From Brachionus koreanus (taxonomy: Eukaryota > Rotifera > Eurotatoria > Ploima > Brachionidae), in assembly GCA_016987375.1 (NCBI GenBank), contig PJRA01000005.1, positions 2,153,607 through 2,179,675 of the forward strand: DNA of 26,069 nt, read 5' to 3'. Shown here one piece after another: positions 19,864 through 26,069 of the stretch. The notes beneath the pieces are model-generated. The model was given only the letters and a program-made list of their open reading frames with translations. It made no database searches and was not told the DNA's origin. The position numbers and the translations under genes are program-made. Each line of letters begins with the position of its first letter. Position 1 is the first letter of the stretch.

Positions 19864-20040
19864 CTAATTGTAATAATCATATTTGATACTGTAATTTTCA
19901 GTATTTAAACCATCAACTTCTTGAAATTCTATAGAAGTATCACAAACAACTGGAATCAATTTTCCACAAAATTCGTTGCTTGAAAGTTCAAATTCAGCAT
20001 GTTAATTCGCATTCTGTTCCCATTCTATTTTTGAATTATT
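19864..20040 (-). pseudogene. Coding remnant, unidentified
   Basis: Not recognised. A minus-strand frame from 20001 to the TAG at 19866-19864 reads HAEFELSSNEFCGKLIPVVC, then DTSIEFQEVDGLNTENYSIK and YDYYN. The same frame continues upstream (KIEWEQNAN) across a single TAA at 20004-20002. G+C and codon choice stand out from the surroundings. It is either the last exon of a lost gene or a decayed copy. Confidence 0.3.
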
Positions 20041-21410
20041 TTATTTATTTGTTTTCTTATCGTACTAATGTTCCTTCAGATTAAATGAAAAATGAAGTAA
20101 ATTTATAATAATAAAAATAAAATATAGTAAATATGATTTAAAAAGAAAAATTGATAAAGTAAATATTATTAGATTATTAATTATAAATATATTAACTATT
20201 ATGATCAGTATTTAGATCAATACTTTGATTGAATCAAAGTACTGAAAAATACTGAACATTTAAATTATTAACTTTAATTTGTAATTATTAAATAAAAACT
20301 GAATAAAAAATTTAACAATATTCGAAAATGTTAAAGAATTCTTTTGGACAATACATATGAACATTTTTGTGACATTAAAGAATTAGAGGATTATTTTAAT
20401 CGTTTCTTTATTAAATAAAATTTATCAATTATTAATTTTCAAATATAAAAAATGAATGATTTATTTTTATATTTAAAAAATTGATACTTACATGTAGTTC
20501 AAATTTTTTAAATCAGATAAATACTAATTTAATTTTGAAAGCAACTAAATATTATTTAAAAGACCAAACCATGGAAAAATGACTAGTTTTTGGAATGATG
20601 TTCTTTTGTTAAAGATTTATTTAAAATAAAAAAGGTCAAGTCATTAAAGACCCTTTTTTTAATGGAGTTTAATCAGTAATGACAAAAATATATTTTATAA
20701 ATAATTGAATAATTGTTGAGTTATGACAATTTATATATTTATTTCAATTTAATTATTATTTTCTCGTTCTGAAAAACGCATCATTATTTAAACCATTAAT
20801 TTCGTGTCAAGAAAACGAGGTTATTATTAAGACAATATGTGAACTAAATGAATATGTCTATTTCAATATCTAGAAGCGTTTACTTCTACATAACAAGTAC
20901 ATTAATTATTATTTATTTCTGTGTATCAGTTGAGAATCTGATAATACGTAGGGTGTTTTCCAGGTCTGTTAAACTTGTACATTTAATGAAATTTTCTAAT
21001 TCATCAATGAAAAAAATTAATTTTATATAATTGATTATAAACATAAACAAAATTATTAGTCCAAATTTTTCTTTAAGATCGTTTGGACTTTGAAACTAAT
21101 ATAAGTTGTCATGAATTGGCCATGTTTTCTAGTTATTTTTTGTAGATTTTAAATTGTTTTGCGTTAAAATTCAATCGACCTGAAATTATCCATGCAAAGC
21201 TTTCTCCCACTACTTTTTTTAAATTATACTAATTACAAGCTACATTTTGCTTAAATTAGAATTTATATCTTTGCTAGCCACAACATAAACCAAATATGAC
21301 TATCATTTATAAATTGCCTAAAATATTTACTCGAAAGAAAAATTTAAATTTTGATTGTATTTTATTTTTACTTTGAAAAATAAGATCGTCCAAAATTTTA
21401 AAAGATTCAA
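20040..21410. other. A+T-rich stretch with a palindrome
   Basis: No gene is supportable. A 60-codon plus-strand frame at 20848-21030 (hydrophobic N-terminus, no further support) is probably chance. The palindrome at 20206-20254 is listed separately. Confidence 0.5.
20206..20254. repeat. Compound palindrome
   Basis: TACTTTGATT (20221-20230) and AATCAAAGTA (20232-20241) are perfect inverted arms around a single G. They are nested inside an outer pair, CAGTATTT (20206-20213) and AAATACTG (20247-20254). It could be a small foldback element; no target duplication is clear. Confidence 0.6.
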
Positions 21411-21416
21411 AAACAA

Positions 21417-22980
21417 ATGGGTGTCGCTCCATTGAAATATTTCGATAAAGTAGACAAAAATTTCCATTTAATTTTACATTATCTAGATTTTTAACACTTT
21501 AAGATTTATAAGGGTCCCAAAAATACTGGAGAAGCATGCAATACGCGAAACAAACGTGACAGCACTTATTCCAATTTTTACTTCGATTTCGATGATAATT
21601 TTTTCAATAATTTTTATCTAAACCCACAGATAATCTATCGAGTATTTTAACTATCATTGAATAAAATGATTTTTTCTCTAATTTGGTTAAGCAAGGAAAT
21701 TATAAGAACAAAAACAGAGAAGCATTATCCTACACAGCATACAGTGTATTGGGACAAGGCTCGTTTGGAATTGTACTAAAATTTTCATTTTTATTTTTCA
21801 ATTAAATAAAATTAAAGATTTAATAAAAAGGTTTATCTAGCCAAAAATAATAAAAATGATCTAGTCGCAGTAAAATGTAAATTGCAATTGAGTGACTACA
21901 ATTTAATGCAAAAGTCGAATATGCTGTTTCGAGGAGAGCTGGAAGCTTTATTCAACCTTAAGCATAATTGTATAGTAAGGTATTGAAAATAATTTTAAAA
22001 TAATTACAGAATTTTGATGATTGATCAAAGACTTTTGGGTGTAGAGATCGAGTTGAATGAGGTTGTATCATTAGTCATGGAGCATATACCTGGAGAACCC
22101 ATGGACAAATTCATCTTTAAAAATCACAGTTTAAATGAAAATCTAATACAGCTGTTTACTAAGCAAATAGTGTCTGCAATTGCTTATATGCATTCAAAAT
22201 TTGTCATGCATAGGTTTTAATTTTATGTCAAATTGATAATTATTAAATTTTTAGCTTTTTTGTTTCAAAGAGATATCAAAAGCTCTAATATAATGGTTGT
22301 TTCAAATACATGGATAAAGTTAATAGACTTTGGCATGGCTAAGCGTTTAAATGTTGATGAAATAGGTTTTAGTACGTCAACATCAACTATGGTTGGAACA
22401 GTAAATATCAAAAAATATATTAATTCATATATATTTTTTTAAAAATTAAATTTACAAGATACCATTTATGGCTCCTGAAGTCCGCAATTTTCAGAGTTAT
22501 AATTCAAAGGCTGATATATTTAGTATTGGTGCTCTAATTGTAAATCTTTTTTATAAAATAAAATTTTTTTTTCTTTATTTTCTCTGTTTTTTTAGTATGA
22601 AATGGCAAACGGGGACCCTTTTGTTAGGGTGGCCCATGAATATATGACGGAAACAATGTAAATTTTATTTTATTCTTTTAGTTTCAAAAATAACTTTTTT
22701 TTAGAATTTTATCCCAAGTCAGAGGAGTAGTTAATGTACCGGCTTTGTCTTCTTTAGCAAATTCTTTTATGCAATATTGTTTAATTCGGTAATAATTTTA
22801 GCTAAATTAATGTGGAAACAAAAAAACTAAATAAAATTCTACAAAAAAAGTGATGCAAATAGGCGTCCAAACGCTTCTACATTGCTCGAACATCCATTTA
22901 TTAATTCAGTAGTGATACCGAGTCAAAAAAGCCAAAGTTTTTTCAAAAAACAGAGTAGTCAATCAAAAAGCTTGTTTTGA
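21417..22980 (+). CDS. MAP3K-like (STE11-type) protein kinase, tandem copy 1
   Basis: A kinase-domain-only Ser/Thr kinase of about 310 aa. Exons: 21417-21449 (tentative), 21692-21772, 21831-21979, 22031-22213, 22271-22400, 22459-22539, 22596-22657, 22705-22788, 22851-22980. All elements are present: Gly loop VLGQGSFGIVY, VAVK lysine (about K53), MHRDIKSSN, DFG (about 168-170), GTIPFMAPE, DIFSIGALIYEMANGDPF and RRPNASTLLEHPF. The HRDIKxxN and MAPE signatures and C-lobe fit the MEKK/STE11 group. Exons 3 and 4 (149 and 183 nt) match the downstream kinase in length and phase. The acceptor at 22030 is preferred over an upstream in-frame one at 22009 because it restores LLGVE at the paralogue's position. 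The C-terminus adds a Ser/Lys-rich tail. AATAAA is at 22991-22996. Only the first exon is doubtful. Confidence 0.9.
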
Positions 22981-22984
22981 ATTT

Positions 22985-23388
22985 TCGAGAAATAAAAAAA
23001 TTCCATTATGTTTACAATTTATGAAAATGATTGTATTTATATTGAAGAATACCTTTATTGTTTAGCTATACTTCATGGAAACAATTTTAAAATATGCATT
23101 CATTAAGCGAGCTATTTTGTTAGACGAAGATTTTGAGTTTGTTTTTTTCGTATTTTAGAATTCAATAAAATTGTCAAAGCTTGTCTACCCACTTTTTTTA
23201 GCCAAAAATTTAGCTATTCTTAGTTTCTAGGTTTAAAATCGATATAAATAGGAACAATATTCTAATAAAAGATTTCGAAAATTATTTAAAAAATTTTGTT
23301 TTTAAATGAAACTCAGTTTGATCTCAGGTGTTAAATCAAATTCAAATACGAATTTTTAAAAATTATTTGTAAGATTTGTAAAATTGAA
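22985..23388. other. Spacer between tandem kinases
   Basis: A 410-bp A+T-rich spacer holding the 3' end signal of the first kinase (22991-22996) and presumably the promoter of the second. No other feature is seen. Confidence 0.5.
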
Positions 23389-23390
23389 TT

Positions 23391-24647
23391 ATGCAAGCCA
23401 AATATAATTTTATCGATCAGATTAGAGACAAGTATTTTAACAAACTCCCCAATGTAAAAGCCATTTTTAATTTAAGAAAAATTATTTCAATTTTTTGAAA
23501 TTTTGAAAAATTTTTCACCTAATTAAAAAAATAATTGACAAAATATTTTATTAGGAAGGACAGTATAATTCAATTAATGAATCTAAAATAATTAAGTACC
23601 GAAAAATTGACATTATCGGAAAAGGCTCATTCGGAATAGTAAGTTTTATGTCTAATTTTTTTCTCTAATAGTTTTATTTAATTACTAAAAAAGGTTTTTT
23701 CCGCTGTGAATCAAAATGGTGAAATGATCGCCGTAAAGCATAAAAAAGAGCCTAAGAATGTAGCATTTAATGTAATTTCGAATTTGCTATTTAGTGAAGA
23801 ATTAGAGTCACTAAATCAGTTAAATCATAAAAATATAGTCAGGTGAGTTTCAAAGATAAAAGTTACTAATTTAGTAATTTTTTTAAATTTAACTAGACTT
23901 TTGGGAGTTGAGTTCTCATTTAGGGGTCCAATAAGCATAGTAATGGAATATATTGAAGGAATTAATTTAGAAAAAATAATTAAAATCCAAGGAATTTTAA
24001 TTGAGTCAAGTATCAAAACCTATTGTAGTCAATTGATTGATGCTCTGGCTTATCTTCATTCAAAAAATATCATTCACAGGTATTAAAAACAAAAAACAAA
24101 AAAAAAAACTTTATTTTAAAAATATCTAAGAGACATAAAAAGCACTAATGTTATGATTATTTCTGAAACACAAGTCAAAATAGTTGATTTTGGCATGGCA
24201 AAAAAAGCCTATCCATCAGCTTACACTATTCAAAACGACTCTCAGTCGACCGTTGTTGGAACCATTGCATATATGGTATTTGGGAAAAAATAATCTTTGA
24301 AAATTACGTTAAATTAATAAATTTTAGGCTCCAGAAATATTAACTTTTGATAAGTATAATGCCACTGTTGATGTATATAGCTTGGGAGTATTAATTTTTG
24401 AAATGGCAAATGGTGAACCTTTTTTGGGAACGAAGAAGAATCCAATTCCTCTTTGTCAATCGTCCAAAATAATTTCTTTAGATAATTTGTCATCAAAAGC
24501 TAATAATTTTATGCAAAATTGTCTTGTTAAGTAGAAATTTACTTATTTAAATTATCCAATTTTAAATTAACGAATTTTTATTAAAGAGATTTTAAAATTC
24601 GACCTAGAGCAACAATGCTATGTATGCATCCTTTTATAACGCGATAA
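23391..24647 (+). CDS. MAP3K-like (STE11-type) protein kinase, tandem copy 2
   Basis: A 295-aa protein that is little more than a kinase domain. Exons 23391-23453, 23555-23638, 23694-23842, 23897-24079, 24131-24275, 24328-24530 and 24587-24647 join with consistent phases; introns are 51-56 nt except the first (101 nt). Motifs: IIGKGSFGIV, IAVK (K64), IIHRDIKSTN, DFG (179-181), GTIAYMAPE (APE 209-211), DVYSLGVLIFEMANGEPF and KIRPRATMLCMHPF. No regulatory domain flanks the kinase domain, unlike most MAP3Ks, so control must come from partners or expression. It is a clear tandem paralogue of the kinase ending at 22980. That copy has introns inside its C-lobe (after MAPE...GALI and after YMTET) where this one has a single exon. 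AATAAA is at 24664-24669. Confidence 0.93.
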
Positions 24648-25220
24648 TTATTTATTTTTCGCAAATAAAATTTTAAATTTAAATTAAAACTATTTTTTCT
24701 TAAATAGAAAACTCAAAAGTAATTTTTATTCATTTTTTTTGTAAAAAACAAAAGTGTCTATTTTTAAATTTACATCTAGTTAAAAAACTATAGGGTCACT
24801 ATGGTGGCTTATTCTAATTTCGTTATTTAAATAACGGATTAAAGTCTAACAAAATTTTATTATAACTTCATTAGATTCAAAATATTTTTGGAAAATTTAA
24901 AAATAATTCCTAATCTTCAATGTATCTAATTATTAGATTTTTTAATAAATTCTTAAGAAAAAACTTGACTGAAAAATTTTAATTAGAAATTTTTTATAAA
25001 CATATGAAAAAAATTGACTCATTTTTAATAAATATATATCTTATATCAATATCCAGTTCATTATGAACTATTTGCTAATTTTTAAAAAATAAGTTGAAAT
25101 GCTTAAAGATCGTTTTAAAAACAATTTACTTTGATTAATAATAAAGCTGATGATTCTTTTCAATTTTTTAAAGAGCATGTTTTCAAATAAAATGCCTATA
25201 TTATTATTTTGTCTTGTAAA
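24648..25220. other. A+T-rich spacer
   Basis: No gene. It contains the 3' end of kinase copy 2 and a 16-bp perfect palindrome, CGTTATTTAAATAACG, at 24821-24836. A short richer patch at 24791-24812 (GGGTCACTATGGTGGC) has no partner in the window. Confidence 0.5.
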
Positions 25221-25252
25221 TAGTGGCTCCCACTAAAATTTGGAGCTGGCCG
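25221..25252. repeat. Possible Tc1-like terminal sequence
   Basis: TAGTGG and CCACTA form a small palindrome (25221-25235) followed by an unusually G+C-rich stretch (GGAGCTGGCCGCGC). Many Tc1-like elements begin with CAGTGGCTC-type ends, and a Tc1/mariner transposase remnant starts about 110 bp downstream, so this could be the left end. No matching right end is found in the window, so the call is tentative. Confidence 0.25.
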
Positions 25253-25343
25253 CGCAAGTTGAATTTCTTTTTCTAAATTTTGTTTTTTATTCTTATACTC
25301 AATTTTTTTATTTAAATATAAAATCATAATTTAATTTAAATTA

Positions 25344-25820
25344 AAAGGAGATTCAATAGATTCTAATGACTATCTGAGAAGAATATTATCATTTGCAAAA
25401 AGACAAGGTCGGAAGTTATCTGGTAATGATAGATGGATTTTTTAACAAGATGGAGCCAAATCACATACGGCAATAATATGTCAAAAATATTGTGAAAAGA
25501 ACTTGCATAAATTCATGAATAAAAAAATTGGCCACCGAATTTATTCAAAAGTTATGATCGAATATGTTACAACACTTGAATTTTTAGCAAATTAAAATAA
25601 ATATCAAAATTTAGTGTTTTTTTATCATAACTTTTGAATGGACCATTGTTTAAAAATAATTTATATATATTTAAAATTCTTTTAAAATTCTCTATAAAAT
25701 GATATATAAAACCTAATTTCCTAGAATGAATTATGCCAGGGACATTTTTACAAAAAGGTCTTAAGTAATGTCATTGGCCTAATTCAAAAAATTAACAACA
25801 ATCAAATAAGAAAAAATTAA
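25344..25820 (+). pseudogene. Tc1/mariner transposase remnant, broken and interrupted
   Basis: A plus-strand frame from 25344 reads KGDSIDSNDYLRRILSFAKR, then GRKLSGNDRWIF, a TAA at 25443-25445, and QDGAKSHTAIICQKYCEKNL. This is the conserved WxFQQDGAxxH block of Tc1/mariner DDE transposases around the second catalytic Asp, with a glutamine codon turned into a stop. At about 25528 the frame shifts, and WPPN (of WPPNSPDLNP) is read in another frame. Homology then ends at an inverted-repeat insert (25543-25639). A possible C-terminal piece (LCQGHFYKKVLSNVIGLIQK) lies at 25728-25820. The N-terminal DNA-binding half is missing. The copy is certainly inactive. Confidence 0.8.
25543..25639. mobile_element. 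Small inverted-repeat element nested in the transposase remnant
   Basis: ATTCAAAAGTTATGAT (25543-25558) and ATCATAACTTTTGAAT (25624-25639) are perfect 16-bp inverted repeats around 65 bp of A+T-rich DNA. The left end begins exactly where recognisable transposase sequence (WPPN) stops. No clear target-site duplication is seen, so it may be a MITE relic or a foldback. Confidence 0.6.
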
Positions 25821-26069
25821 TTTGTTTACATTAGAGAATAAGTAACATTCGTATAAAATTTCATAGTCATTTGATTAGGGGAACATTATTTTTTTTTATT
25901 TTAAAAATTCGGTCATTACATTTTGAACACCCGTTAGAATTTTTTGACTTAGTTGACTTTGCTTTTGTTTCATAAATTCTAGTATTTAATATATTCTCTT
26001 TTTATTTAACAAATACAAATTCTTGCAAGTCTTTAATTTGCATTAGGTCAATTTACTAAAATAAATAAA
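25821..26069. other. A+T-rich end of window
   Basis: No gene. GGTCATTACATTTTGAACAC followed by CCGTTA (25912-25936) resembles, read on the minus strand, a mariner-type terminus (ACGGGTGTTCAAAATG). It could be the right end of the broken element. The matching left end is not visible. Confidence 0.3.

Noticed and set aside
20627..20661. GGTC...GACC foldback with flanking A and T runs, looking like a bacterial terminator
   Set aside because: The sequence is eukaryotic, the stem is short and imperfect, and no gene ends there.
20848..21030. 60-codon plus-strand open frame with a hydrophobic N-terminus
   Set aside because: Frames of this length are expected by chance in 26 kb of such composition. 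No motif, no splice context and no poly(A) evidence specific to it.
23825..24496. Minus-strand open frames across the second kinase
   Set aside because: Antisense shadows of the plus-strand kinase exons.
1..26069. tRNA, rRNA and CRISPR arrays searched for by eye
   Set aside because: No T-loop (GGTTCRA) in a cloverleaf context, no rRNA-like block and no regularly spaced direct repeats were found. A covariance-model scan was not possible.

Overview
This window is nuclear DNA from an animal with an extremely A+T-rich, compact genome. Coding exons are islands of roughly 30% G+C in a far more A+T-rich background. Most spliceosomal introns are GT-AG and only 45-60 nt long (51 nt recurs). The gene content is metazoan: serum response factor, metaxin-2, HGSNAT, a matrixin metalloproteinase, MAP3K-like kinases and a NUDT9-type Nudix protein. 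A monogonont rotifer such as Brachionus would fit the composition and intron size, but I infer this only from general resemblance. There are no bacterial features, CRISPR arrays, or recognisable tRNA or rRNA genes.

Layout. 1-1400 holds weak, apparently decayed plus-strand coding remnants. 2850-5000 holds a cluster of unrecognised minus-strand exons; one three-exon gene (4579-3637) is fairly well supported and may lie in an operon-like pair with an upstream gene. 5000-8970 is essentially gene-free except for a non-LTR retrotransposon tail at 7870-8085. An intronless SRF (MADS-box) gene lies on the minus strand at 8974-9798. An eight-exon metaxin-2 gene (plus, 11540-13049) converges on a two-exon HGSNAT gene (minus, 14920-13087), with only 37 bp between their stop codons.

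Upstream of HGSNAT, on the same strand, come a minimal matrixin with no visible cysteine switch (16901-16284), a stand-alone copy of the HGSNAT lumenal domain plus first membrane helix (18092-17526), and a NUDT9-like protein whose Nudix box has eroded (19219-18464). A 215-bp piggyBac-type MITE with TTAA duplications lies just upstream of the last. After a long gene-poor stretch, two tandem plus-strand MAP3K-like kinases (21417-22980 and 23391-24647) share intron positions and are plainly a duplication. The window ends in a broken Tc1/mariner transposase interrupted by a smaller inverted-repeat element.

How they relate. HGSNAT is a lysosomal membrane acetyltransferase for heparan sulfate breakdown, and its truncated neighbour resembles the lumenal (beta-chain) part made as a separate protein. 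Metaxin-2 works in mitochondrial outer-membrane protein insertion, SRF in actin/growth transcription, and the small kinases in MAP3K-type signalling. I see no evidence that the whole window is one pathway. The most unusual items are the two 'half-proteins' (HGSNAT lumenal domain; Nudix-box-less NUDT9 domain) and the pro-domain-less matrixin, all minus-strand genes in one 6-kb block.
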